From assembly GCF_004153605.1 (NCBI RefSeq), contig NZ_SDSI01000001.1, positions 496,001-560,000 of the forward strand: a stretch of 64,000 bases of DNA, given 5' to 3'. Origin of the DNA: Qipengyuania_B thermophila (lineage in GTDB: Bacteria; Pseudomonadota; Alphaproteobacteria; Sphingomonadales; Sphingomonadaceae). Made by a program: the position numbers and the translations under genes. Positions 1 through 8,748 of the stretch are shown piece by piece; positions within the stretch are counted from its first letter, which is position 1, and each line of letters opens with the position of its first letter. The notes under the pieces were generated by a model. That model saw only the letters and a program-made list of their open reading frames with translations. It was not told the DNA's origin and made no database searches.

Positions 1-3000
1 ACCGACGCGTCCTACGAACGCGCCTTCGCCTGGTTCGATGCGGCCGAGAATGCCGGGAGCGAATTGCTCATCATCAAGGCCAACCACCTCTCCTTCGTTC
101 ACCGGCGGGTGCCGCTGGACCTGTTCCTGGTGCCGGAACGCAGCGGCGGCGTGACCACGGCGCTTTCGGTGCACGCGGGCGTGTGGACCAGTGCGGCGCT
201 CGCCGCTCCGGCACCGCAGGTTCCCCGGCTGCGCCGCCAGTTGCAGGCGCTCCTCGACCGGCTGGGCATCGACGCCACCGGGCATGCCGGCAAGGCGCTG
301 GTCCACGCGTTCACCGCCCTGCCGCACGATCTGCTGATCGGCTTCGACGACGAGAGCACGGCGCGCGTCGTCACGGCCATGATGACGCTGATGGACCGGC
401 CGCGTCCACGGGTGGTGCTGGTGGAGTCGTCGCTTGCCCGCCACCTGTTCGCGTTCGTCTGGCTGCCGCGCGACCTTCTCTCGACGCAGGTGCGCCTGCG
501 GATCCAGCGTCTTCTGGAAGAGGGCAACGAGGCCGCCCTCCTCAACTGGAGCCTGGAGGTCGAAGGCGGCAATCTGGCCCTGCTGCGCTTCGCGCTCGAC
601 GTGCGCACCTCGCGCACCCGCGTCACCGAGGCGCTGCTCGAAGAGCGGCTGCAGGACATGCTGCGCGGCTGGCAGGAGGCGGTGGAGCGCGAACTGAGCC
701 GGCTCGAGGACGCCAGCCGGGCGGCGGTGGTGGCCGCGCGGCTCGCCGAGGTCTTTCCCATCGGCTACCGCATCCACTACGGCGCCGCCGAGGCGGCTCA
801 GGACATTGCGCGCCTGCGCCGCCTCGTGCCTCCCGGCGCGGCGGGAGACGGGGACCAGCGCGGCGTGCGCCTCTACCGCAAGGAGGAGGATGAAACGGGC
901 GTTCTGCGGCTCAAGCTCTACCAGGCGGAAGGCACGCTGGCCCTGTCCGATGCGGTGCCGGTGCTCGAGAATTTCGGCTTCCATGTCCAGAGCGAGATGC
1001 CGACCCTGCTGGACGGGGGCCGCGCCGGCGCCATCCACGACTTCCTGCTGGGCACCTCGGCGCCGGAGCTGGCCGCCCGCGCCATGGAGCGGGCAGAGGT
1101 GATCGAGGACGCGATTGCCGCCGTGCTGAACGGCCATGCGGAGAATGACGGCTTCTACCGGCTGGTGGTGGAGACGACGCTCGATGCCCGGGCCGCCGGC
1201 TGGCTGCGGGCGCTGTATCATTACCTGCGCCAGACCGGGCTGACCTTCACCCTCGACACGGTGACCGGCGCGCTCCTGCGGGCGCCGCAGGTGACGGCGA
1301 ACATCGTGCGGCTGTTCGTCGCCCTGCACGACCCCGCCTTCGCCGGCTCGCGCGAAGCGGAAGCCGAAGAGGCGCGGGCGCACATCCGCCAGGCCCTCGT
1401 CTCCGTGAGCGCGATCAACGACGACCGGATCCTGCGCCTGTTCGCCGCGCTGGTGGAATCGCTGCTGCGGACCAACGCCTTTGCTCCGTCCGGCCAGGAG
1501 GCGCTGGCGTTCAAGATCGACCCGGCAAGTCTGCCAGCCCTTGCCCGGCCGCTGCCATGGCGGGAGATCTGGGTGTACAGCCGCCGGGTCGAGGGCATTC
1601 ACCTGCGCGCCGGGCCGGTCGCCCGCGGCGGCCTGCGCTGGTCGGATCGCCGCGACGACTTCCGCACGGAGGTGCTGGGGCTGCTCAAGGCGCAGCGGGT
1701 CAAGAACGCGGTGATCGTTCCCACGGGCGCCAAGGGCGGCTTCTATCCCAAGCAGCTGCCCTCGCCCGCCATCGACCGCGCCGGCTGGGCAGCGGAGGGG
1801 CAGGCGGCCTACGAAGTCTTCATCCGCGCGCTGCTGTCGATCACCGACAACCTCTCGGCCCGCAAGGTCATCCACCCGCCCGAAGTGGTGGTGCGCGACG
1901 GCGCCGACCCCTACTTCGTGGTGGCCGCCGACAAGGGCACCGCGCGGTTTTCCGATGTCGCCAACGCCATCGCTCTCGAGAAAGGGTTCTGGCTGGGCGA
2001 TGCCTTCGCCAGCGGCGGCTCCAACGGCTACGACCACAAGGCGATGGGGATCACCGCCCGCGGCGGCTGGATCTCCGTGCAGCGCCACTTTCGCGAACTG
2101 GGCGTCGACGTGCAGAGCGAACCCGTGCGCGTGGCGGGCTGCGGCGACATGTCGGGCGACGTGTTCGGCAACGGCATGCTGCTGTCCCGGGCCGTCAAGC
2201 TGGTGGCCGCGTTCGACCACCGCCACATCTTCATCGATCCCGACCCGGATCCCGAGACGGCATGGGAGGAGCGCAAGCGGCTGTTCGACCTGCCCTCGTC
2301 GAGCTGGGCGGATTATGACACCAGCCGGCTGTCGCGAGGAGGCGGCGTGTACCGGCGCGACGCCAAGAGCATCACCCTGTCGGCGGAGGCGATGGACATG
2401 CTGGGCCTGCCGCAGGCCGAGATCGAACCCGACGCGCTCATCACCGCCATCCTGAAGGCGAAGACCGACCTGTTCTGGTTCGGCGGCATCGGCACCTACG
2501 TCAAGGCGGCGGCGGAAAACAACGCCGTGGTCGGCGACCCCGGCAACGACGCGGTGCGGGTGAACGGCAGCGAGCTGGGCGCCAGGGTCGTCGGCGAAGG
2601 CGCCAATCTGGCGCTGACCCAGGCGGGCCGGATCGAGTTCGCGCGCGCGGGCGGGCGCATCAACACCGACTTCATCGACAATTCGGCGGGCGTGGACTGC
2701 TCGGACAACGAGGTCAACATCAAGATCGCCCTGGCCGCAGCCATGCGCGCCGGCACGCTCACGCTGGAGGATCGCAACGCGCTGCTTGCGGAGATGACCG
2801 ACGAGGTCGCCGAACTGGTCCTCGACGACAACCGCAATCAGGCGCTGGCCCTGTCCATCGCGGAAATGGGCGGCCGTCAGGCGGCGGAACCCTACGCCCA
2901 CCTCATTGCCTCGCTTGAACGGCTAGGCGCACTCGACCGGATGTCGGAAGGCCTGCCGGACGCCGACGAGCTCAGCCGGCGCGCGGTGGAGGGGCGCGGA

Positions 3001-4017
3001 CTTGAGCGGCCCGAGCTGGCGGTGCTGCTGTCCACGACCAAGCTGCTGCTGCAGGACCAGATCGAAGCCGACGATCCCGTCATCGCCGGACCCTACGAGG
3101 ACATCCTGCTGAATGCCTTCCCCCGCCCCATGAGGGAGCGGTTCGGGACCGAGCTGCGCCAGCATCGCCTTCGCCGCGAGATCGTCGCCACCAAGCTCGC
3201 CAACAGGGTGATCAACCGGCTGGGCATTCTGCATCCGTTCGAGCTGGCCGAGGAGGAAGGCGTGTCGCTGGGCCAGGTCGCGGCCGCCTTCGTGATCGTC
3301 GACAGGCTGATGGGTCTCGAGGAATTGTGGGCGCGGCTGGAAACGGCGGAGATGACCGAAAGCGCCCGCCTCCTGCTGCTCAGCCGCCTCGGACTGGCCA
3401 TTCGCAGCGAGATGGCTGACCTGCTCCGGACCGGTCGGTCCCTTGCGGACCCTGTCCAGGTGCTTGGCGAATTGCGTCAGGGCGTCGACGCCCTCGGCGT
3501 GGACACCTTCGACCTTCTCGCACCCGAAACCCGCCAGCATTCCAATCGCATCCTTGCCGAGCTGGAGGACGCGGGCGCTCCCGACGCGCTGGCACGGGAG
3601 GTGGCGCACCTGTTCGACATGGACGGGGCCATCGGGGTCGCCGACCTTGCCCGCGAGATCGGCGTGGACACGCACGAAACCGCGCGCATGTTCATCACGC
3701 TGGGAGACCGGCTGGGACTCGACTGGGCGCAGAGCACCGCCTCGATCATGACCCCGAGCGACGTCTGGGAACGGTTGCTGGTCGCCGGACTGGCGCGCGA
3801 TTTCCAGCAGCTGCGGCTGGATTTCCTGCGCCGCCTCGCGCGGAGCAAGCGGCGCAACGCGACGATCGAGGAATCCATGAAGGCCTGGCTCGAGAGCCGC
3901 GCGGTTCCCATATCCCTGTTCCGGGAAATGATCACGCGGGCGCAGCGTGACGGGGTCGTGACCGCGCCGATGCTGGCGCAGGTCGCGAGCATGGCGCGGA
4001 ACCTGCTTTGCCGGTGA
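1..4017 (+). CDS. NAD-specific glutamate dehydrogenase, large (~180 kDa) type, 5'-truncated
   Basis: Oxidises L-glutamate to 2-oxoglutarate and ammonia with NAD in the cytoplasm, feeding glutamate carbon into the TCA cycle. The reading frame is open from the first base, so the gene starts outside the window; 1338 residues are visible and the family is usually about 1600. The dehydrogenase core is recognisable from GGLRWSDRRDDFRTE (near visible residue 543) and TGAKGGFYPK (near 575), which carries the family's catalytic lysine. Further core motifs are GGSNGYDHK and the nucleotide-binding-side GEGANLALTQ. The last 400 or so residues form the helical C-terminal extension typical of the large class (GdhZ/GdhB of Caulobacter and Pseudomonas). 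No frameshift is seen. The next gene follows after a 58-base gap on the same strand. Confidence 0.95.
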   Translation, partial: TDASYERAFAWFDAAENAGSELLIIKANHLSFVHRRVPLDLFLVPERSGGVTTALSVHAGVWTSAALAAPAPQVPRLRRQLQALLDRLGIDATGHAGKALVHAFTALPHDLLIGFDDESTARVVTAMMTLMDRPRPRVVLVESSLARHLFAFVWLPRDLLSTQVRLRIQRLLEEGNEAALLNWSLEVEGGNLALLRFALDVRTSRTRVTEALLEERLQDMLRGWQEAVERELSRLEDASRAAVVAARLAEVFPIGYRIHYGAAEAAQDIARLRRLVPPGAAGDGDQRGVRLYRKEEDETGVLRLKLYQAEGTLALSDAVPVLENFGFHVQSEMPTLLDGGRAGAIHDFLLGTSAPELAARAMERAEVIEDAIAAVLNGHAENDGFYRLVVETTLDARAAGWLRALYHYLRQTGLTFTLDTVTGALLRAPQVTANIVRLFVALHDPAFAGSREAEAEEARAHIRQALVSVSAINDDRILRLFAALVESLLRTNAFAPSGQEALAFKIDPASLPALARPLPWREIWVYSRRVEGIHLRAGPVARGGLRWSDRRDDFRTEVLGLLKAQRVKNAVIVPTGAKGGFYPKQLPSPAIDRAGWAAEGQAAYEVFIRALLSITDNLSARKVIHPPEVVVRDGADPYFVVAADKGTARFSDVANAIALEKGFWLGDAFASGGSNGYDHKAMGITARGGWISVQRHFRELGVDVQSEPVRVAGCGDMSGDVFGNGMLLSRAVKLVAAFDHRHIFIDPDPDPETAWEERKRLFDLPSSSWADYDTSRLSRGGGVYRRDAKSITLSAEAMDMLGLPQAEIEPDALITAILKAKTDLFWFGGIGTYVKAAAENNAVVGDPGNDAVRVNGSELGARVVGEGANLALTQAGRIEFARAGGRINTDFIDNSAGVDCSDNEVNIKIALAAAMRAGTLTLEDRNALLAEMTDEVAELVLDDNRNQALALSIAEMGGRQAAEPYAHLIASLERLGALDRMSEGLPDADELSRRAVEGRGLERPELAVLLSTTKLLLQDQIEADDPVIAGPYEDILLNAFPRPMRERFGTELRQHRLRREIVATKLANRVINRLGILHPFELAEEEGVSLGQVAAAFVIVDRLMGLEELWARLETAEMTESARLLLLSRLGLAIRSEMADLLRTGRSLADPVQVLGELRQGVDALGVDTFDLLAPETRQHSNRILAELEDAGAPDALAREVAHLFDMDGAIGVADLAREIGVDTHETARMFITLGDRLGLDWAQSTASIMTPSDVWERLLVAGLARDFQQLRLDFLRRLARSKRRNATIEESMKAWLESRAVPISLFREMITRAQRDGVVTAPMLAQVASMARNLLCR

Positions 4018-4075
4018 GCCTGCGGCCCTCGCCCCCGGCAGGCCGTCCCGGCGTCGGCATGGGAGCACATGGGTG

Positions 4076-5302
4076 ATGCACGAGGCGGACGTGGTGATTG
4101 TCGGCTCCGGCCATGCCGGGGCGCAGACCGCCATCGTCCTGCGCCAGTGCGGCTTTGCGGGCAGCGTCCTGATGCTCACCCGCGACCGCCACCTGCCCTA
4201 CGAGCGGCCGCCCCTGTCCAAGGACTATCTTCAGGGAGCGCGCCTGTTCGAGCGGATCATGCTGCGCCCGGCATCGTTCTGGGAGGAGCGCGCCATCACC
4301 ATCCGCACCGGCGCCAACGTAGCCGATGTCGATCCCGCACGGCGCGCGGTCACACTCTCCAGCGGCGAACGGATCGGCTATGGCCAGCTCGTGTGGGCCG
4401 CCGGCGGCGACCCGCGCATGCTGTCGTGCCCCGGCTCCCATCTCGAGGGCATCCATGCCGTGCGTTCGCGCGATGACCTCGACCGGTTGCGGGCGGATCT
4501 CGACGCGGGCGCCAGCCGGGTCGTCGTGGTGGGCGGCGGCTATATCGGCCTCGAAACCGCCGCCGTGCTGCGCGCACTTGGTCGCGACGTCACTCTGGTC
4601 GAGGCCGAGGACCGCCTGCTGTCCCGCGTGGCGGGCGCGGAACTGTCGCAGTTCTTCCTGCGCGAGCACCGCGCCCACGGCGTGAACGTGGTGCTGTCGG
4701 CGCAGGTCGACGCGTTGACCGGACGCGCCGGCCGGGTCGAGGCGGCCCGGCTCGACATCGGAGAGGAGCTGGCCTGCGACGTGGTGGTCGTCGGAATCGG
4801 CATCGTGCCGGCGGTCGGGCCACTGATCGCCGCGGGCGCGGTCGGTGCCAACGGGGTCGACGTGGACGAGTACTGCCGCACCAGCCTGCCCCACGTGTTC
4901 GCCATCGGCGACTGCGCGGCGCACGCCAATCCCTATGCCGATTACGAGATCATCCGGCTCGAATCGGTGCAGAACGCCATGGACATGGCCGGCGTGGCGG
5001 CACGCACCATCTGCGGCGATCCGCAGCCTTACCGGTCATTGCCATGGTTCTGGTCCAACCAGTACGACCTGCGGCTCCAGACGGTCGGACTGTCCGCCGG
5101 GCATGACACGGCGGTGGTGCGCGGGCGCATGCAGGAACGGACCTTTTCCATCCTGTATCTGAAGGAAGGCCGGGTGCGGGCGCTCGACTGCGTCAACGCC
5201 ACCCGCGACTACGCGCAGGGGCGGCGACTGGTCGAACAGCGCGCCGAGATCGACCCTGACCTGCTCGCCGACACGTCCGTACCCCTCAAGGACATGCTCT
5301 GA
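4076..5302 (+). CDS. FAD-dependent ferredoxin reductase (putidaredoxin/rhodocoxin reductase type)
   Basis: A 408-residue NAD(P)H:ferredoxin reductase of the kind that feeds electrons to class I bacterial P450s and Rieske oxygenases. The N-terminus has the FAD-binding VVIVGSGHAGAQ, then RPPLSKDYL, a second Rossmann motif VVVVGGGYIGLETA for NADH, and FAIGDCAAH near residue 280 for the flavin ribityl chain. A C-terminal reductase domain follows, with WFWSNQYDLRLQ. The ATG is preceded by GGGAG about 10 bases upstream; a GTG one codon earlier is the alternative. No ferredoxin gene lies beside it. The nearest plausible oxygenase is the CYP153-like P450 3.4 kb downstream, so partnership is inference. 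Its 3' end overlaps queG tail to tail by 17 bases. Confidence 0.88.
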   Translation: MHEADVVIVGSGHAGAQTAIVLRQCGFAGSVLMLTRDRHLPYERPPLSKDYLQGARLFERIMLRPASFWEERAITIRTGANVADVDPARRAVTLSSGERIGYGQLVWAAGGDPRMLSCPGSHLEGIHAVRSRDDLDRLRADLDAGASRVVVVGGGYIGLETAAVLRALGRDVTLVEAEDRLLSRVAGAELSQFFLREHRAHGVNVVLSAQVDALTGRAGRVEAARLDIGEELACDVVVVGIGIVPAVGPLIAAGAVGANGVDVDEYCRTSLPHVFAIGDCAAHANPYADYEIIRLESVQNAMDMAGVAARTICGDPQPYRSLPWFWSNQYDLRLQTVGLSAGHDTAVVRGRMQERTFSILYLKEGRVRALDCVNATRDYAQGRRLVEQRAEIDPDLLADTSVPLKDML

Positions 5303-6362
5303 GCTGCGCCGCGGCCCATCCGGCCGCCTCCGCGACGAGGGCGCTGGCATCCGCGGTCAAGGCGTCCACCAGCGCCAGAAGCGACCGGTCGCCGCTGTTG
5401 CCGGCGGCAATGAGGCAGTTCCGCACGAACCGGTAGCGGCCGATCCGTTTCACCGCCGAGCCGGAGAAGCGCGCCCGGAACCCGGCGTCGTCGAGGCGCA
5501 GGAAGTCCGCCAGAGGCGGGGCGACAAGCTCCGGCCGGGCTTCGAAGCGGTGATGGGCCGCGGCGGCTGCGGCAAACTTGTTCCACGGACACACCGCCAG
5601 GCAGTCGTCACAGCCGTAGATCCGGTTGCCGATGGCGGCGCGAAACTCATGCGGGATGGGTCCGGCGTGCTCGATGGTGAGGTAGGAGATGCACCGGCGC
5701 GCATCGAGCCGGTACGGCGCCGGGAAGGCACTGGTCGGACACGCATCCTGACAGGCGCGGCACGAACCGCACAGATCCCGGTGCGGCGCGTCGGGCGCGA
5801 ACGGGATGACGGTGTAGATCGCGCCGAGAAACAGCCACGAGCCGTGCGCGCGGCTGACCACGTTGGTGTGCTTGCCCTGCCAGCCGATCCCCGCCGCCTG
5901 TGCGAGCGGCTTCTCCATCACCGGCGCGGTGTCGACAAACACCTTAAGCCGCGCATCGGCGATCCCGAGGGACTGCGCCTCCGCCACGAGCCAGCGGGCC
6001 AGCGCCTTCAGCGCCTTCTTGACGACATCATGGTAGTCGCGTCCCTGCGCGTAGACGGACACCCGCCCCACCTCGCCGCGCCCTTCCAGCGCCAGCGGAT
6101 CGTGGCGCGGCGCGTAGCTCATTCCCAGGGCGATGACGCTGCGCGCTTCGTCCCACAGCGTCTGCGGCGCCGCCCGCTCCTCCGCCCGGCTCTCCATCCA
6201 CGCCATGCTGCCGTGCCGTCCCTCGTCCAGCCATGCCAGCAGCCGGGCGCGGCGCAGCGGATCGGTGGCGGCCGGGGCGAAGCCCACGGCGACGAAGCCA
6301 AGCGCGCGGGCCTGTTCCCGGAGGCGGGCGGCCAGAACGCGTGTCGCATCGTTGTTAACCAT
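5286..6362 (-). CDS. queG: epoxyqueuosine reductase QueG
   Basis: A 358-residue cobalamin- and iron-sulfur-dependent enzyme that reduces epoxyqueuosine to queuosine, the last step in making the hypermodified base at the wobble position of GUN tRNAs. Two ferredoxin-like clusters are visible, CGSCRACQDACP near residues 195-206 and CDDCLAVCP near 252-260, together with the QueG signatures DEGRHGSMAWM and FVDTAPVMEKPLA. The C-terminus has a HEAT-like stretch. Length matches the family. The gene is divergent from the ABC exporter (45 bases between starts) and convergent with the ferredoxin reductase, so it stands alone transcriptionally. Confidence 0.95.
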   Translation of the reverse strand: MVNNDATRVLAARLREQARALGFVAVGFAPAATDPLRRARLLAWLDEGRHGSMAWMESRAEERAAPQTLWDEARSVIALGMSYAPRHDPLALEGRGEVGRVSVYAQGRDYHDVVKKALKALARWLVAEAQSLGIADARLKVFVDTAPVMEKPLAQAAGIGWQGKHTNVVSRAHGSWLFLGAIYTVIPFAPDAPHRDLCGSCRACQDACPTSAFPAPYRLDARRCISYLTIEHAGPIPHEFRAAIGNRIYGCDDCLAVCPWNKFAAAAAAHHRFEARPELVAPPLADFLRLDDAGFRARFSGSAVKRIGRYRFVRNCLIAAGNSGDRSLLALVDALTADASALVAEAAGWAAAQLRACP

Positions 6363-6406
6363 GGTCGGGGTTGCCTGCGTAAGGACCGGGTCTGTACACC
6401 GCCGGC

Positions 6407-7438
6407 ATGGAGGCTGCGCCGGACATGCTTGCTCTCTCGGCTCCTACCGCCTCTGCGCCGACGCAGGCAATGGAGGACGCGCGGCCGCCGGCGGTGATGG
6501 CGCGCGGACTGGTCAAGCGGTTCGGCGGCACGGAGGCGGTGGGCGGCGTCGATCTCACCGTTCCGGCCGGTGCGATCTACGGGATCCTCGGCCCGAACGG
6601 CGCGGGCAAGACGACCACCATGCGCATGCTGCTCGGCATCATCGACCCCGACAGCGGCACCCGGATCGTCCTGGGGCACGAGCGGCCACACCAGGTTGCG
6701 CGCGCCATCGGCTATCTGCCCGAGGAACGCGGCCTTTATCCGGCCATGAAGGCGGTGGACGCCATCGCCTTCATGGGCGCGTTGCGGGGCCTTCCGCAGC
6801 GGGTCGGCCGGGAGCGTGGCCGCGCGATGCTCGAGGCCCACGGGCTCGGCAACGCCGCTGACCGGCAGATCCGGCACCTGTCCAAGGGCATGGCGCAGAC
6901 CGTGCAGCTGCTTGGCACCCTCGTGCACCGGCCGCGCCTCGTCGTGCTGGACGAGCCTTTCTCCGGCCTCGACGCCATCAACCAGGGCAAGCTCGAAACC
7001 ATGATCCGCGATCTCGCCGCCGCGGGCACGACCGTGATCTTCTCGACCCATGTGATCGCCCATGCCGAGCGGCTGTGCGAGCGCATCGCCATCATTGCCG
7101 GCGGGCGTGTTCCGTTCGAGGGGCGCGTGGATGAGGCGCGCGACCGCATCCCCGCCCAGGTCCGGCTCGAAACGCGCGCCGGGGACGGCCCGTGGCGCCG
7201 CAGGTTGCCCCCCGGTGCTGCCGCCGGGCGCAAGGAGGGCGGCGGCCACTGGTGGACCTTTCCGCTGCCCGCTACGGGCATCGAAGCCATGCTGCGCGAC
7301 CTCGTCGAAGGACAGGCCGGCATCCTCTCGCTCTCGATCGAGCGGGCCGGTCTTCACGATGCCTTCATGCACATCGCCGGAGAGGCGGCCGCGCGGGCGC
7401 TGGCGAACGGCAGCGCCGCCGACGGATCGCCGGCATGA
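6407..7438 (+). CDS. ABC-2 type exporter, ATP-binding subunit
   Basis: A 343-residue ATPase subunit that would energise the permease encoded immediately downstream. Walker A GPNGAGKTT lies at about residues 62-70, a degenerate signature LSKGM at 158-162 in place of LSGGQ, Walker B LVVLDEP at 178-184 and the switch histidine in FSTHVIAHAE. After residue 240 comes the C-terminal extension common in NatA/YhaQ-like exporters. LSKGM is normal for this subgroup. The stop overlaps the permease start as ATGA, so the two are translationally coupled. The exact start is uncertain because no strong ribosome-binding site precedes any of the early ATGs; the conserved domain begins near residue 31. The substrate cannot be read from sequence (Na+, antibiotic and lipid export are all known in this class). 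Confidence 0.85.
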   Translation: MEAAPDMLALSAPTASAPTQAMEDARPPAVMARGLVKRFGGTEAVGGVDLTVPAGAIYGILGPNGAGKTTTMRMLLGIIDPDSGTRIVLGHERPHQVARAIGYLPEERGLYPAMKAVDAIAFMGALRGLPQRVGRERGRAMLEAHGLGNAADRQIRHLSKGMAQTVQLLGTLVHRPRLVVLDEPFSGLDAINQGKLETMIRDLAAAGTTVIFSTHVIAHAERLCERIAIIAGGRVPFEGRVDEARDRIPAQVRLETRAGDGPWRRRLPPGAAAGRKEGGGHWWTFPLPATGIEAMLRDLVEGQAGILSLSIERAGLHDAFMHIAGEAAARALANGSAADGSPA

Positions 7439-8688
7439 GCCGCAAAGCCGACAGCCCGCGCGAGCGACTGTCGCTGCCGGCGGCGGCGATGGTGGTGGCG
7501 CAGCGGGATTTCCTCGCCATCCTGCTCAGCCGCACCTTTCTGCTGTTTCTTCTGGGGCCGCTCTTTCCTGTTGCGGTGGCCGCGCTGGCGGGCGGCATCG
7601 GCGACCAGATGCGCGGATCGGTCGGCACACCGGCGCTGGCCGTGACCATGCCCGCGGGCGATGCGGCGCGCGTCGTGGCCGCACGGCGGCATCTCGGCGA
7701 GACGGTCGGCGTCGATCTGCCGGAGGTGCGGGTGATCCCCGCGCCGCCGGGCGGAGCCGCGGCGCTCCTCGGGCGGCCGGAGCTGAACGCCGGCGCCGTG
7801 CTGACCGGGACGCTGGCCGAGCCGGTGCTCCTCGGCCCGGAGGACCGCCTCCAGCGGTGGCAGGGGCTGGTGCGGCTTCTGCTGGCCGAGGCGCGCAGCA
7901 CCGGCACGCTGGAGGTGCCGGCCTTGGCGCTCGCGCCGGCGCGGCCCTCGACGAGCGATGCGCGGCGCGACCGAATGAGCGTGGCTCAGGGCGGACAGCT
8001 GCTGCTGTTCCTGCTGTCGATGCTGCTCGCGGGCATGGTGCTCTCGAACCTGGTGGAGGAAAAGGGCAACAAGATCATCGAGATCCTTGCCGCGTCGATC
8101 CCCATGGATGCGGTGTTCCTGGGCAAGCTGTTCGCCATGCTGGCGATCTCCTTCGTCGGCATCGCCGTGTGGGCCGCGGCGGGCGGAGCGCTGCTGTGGC
8201 TGGCGCGTGATGCGCTCCCGCCCGTTCCGGCACCGGCGGTCGGCTGGCCGCTGTTCGCGCTGCTGTTCGTGCTCTACTTTGCCCTCAACTACCTGCTGCT
8301 TGGCGCGATCTTCCTCGCCATCGGCTCGCTTGCCGCCAGCGTGCGCGAGGTGCAGACGCTGTCGATGCCGGTGACCATGAGCCAGATGCTGATCTTCTTC
8401 CTCGGCAACCTCGCCGTGGCCAACCCTGACGGCGGCGTGGCCTGGGCGGCAACGGCATTTCCCCTGTCGTCGCCCTATGCCATGGTGTCACGCGCGGCGC
8501 AGGAGCCTGGTCTCGGCGTCCATGCTCTTGCCCTTGCCTGGCAAGTGCTGTTCGTGGCCCTGTTCATCCGCGGCGGCGCAACCCTTTTCCGCCGCCGCGT
8601 CATGCATTCGGGCGCGCCGCGCCGGCCGTGGCGCGAACGCCTCCGGCTCCGGCGTGGCCGCGACGCGGCTGAATTGACATCGGTGTAA
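7435..8688 (+). CDS. ABC-2 type exporter, permease subunit (NatB/YhaP-like)
   Basis: A 417-residue inner-membrane protein. One hydrophobic segment near the N-terminus (FLAILLSRTFLLFLLGPLF) is followed by a large periplasmic domain of about 150 residues and then five or six further membrane segments from about residue 185. The sequence NLVEEKGNKIIEILAASI before the C-terminal membrane block is a hallmark of ABC-2 permeases of the NatB/YhaP class. The start was chosen at the ATGA overlap with the ATPase gene; the frame is open further upstream, but that part lies inside the ATPase gene. The C-terminal tail is short and very arginine-rich. The substrate is unknown. Confidence 0.85.
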   Translation: MSRKADSPRERLSLPAAAMVVAQRDFLAILLSRTFLLFLLGPLFPVAVAALAGGIGDQMRGSVGTPALAVTMPAGDAARVVAARRHLGETVGVDLPEVRVIPAPPGGAAALLGRPELNAGAVLTGTLAEPVLLGPEDRLQRWQGLVRLLLAEARSTGTLEVPALALAPARPSTSDARRDRMSVAQGGQLLLFLLSMLLAGMVLSNLVEEKGNKIIEILAASIPMDAVFLGKLFAMLAISFVGIAVWAAAGGALLWLARDALPPVPAPAVGWPLFALLFVLYFALNYLLLGAIFLAIGSLAASVREVQTLSMPVTMSQMLIFFLGNLAVANPDGGVAWAATAFPLSSPYAMVSRAAQEPGLGVHALALAWQVLFVALFIRGGATLFRRRVMHSGAPRRPWRERLRLRRGRDAAELTSV

Positions 8689-8748
8689 AGACCTTCATCA
8701 TGGCCGTGCCGGCCCGGAAGAAGCCGGGTGCAAGCACGGAGAGCATGG

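Noticed and set aside
2923..4179. A 418-codon minus-strand frame opposite the glutamate dehydrogenase 3' end
   Set aside because: The dehydrogenase sequence is conserved throughout on the plus strand and the antisense frame has no recognisable domain.
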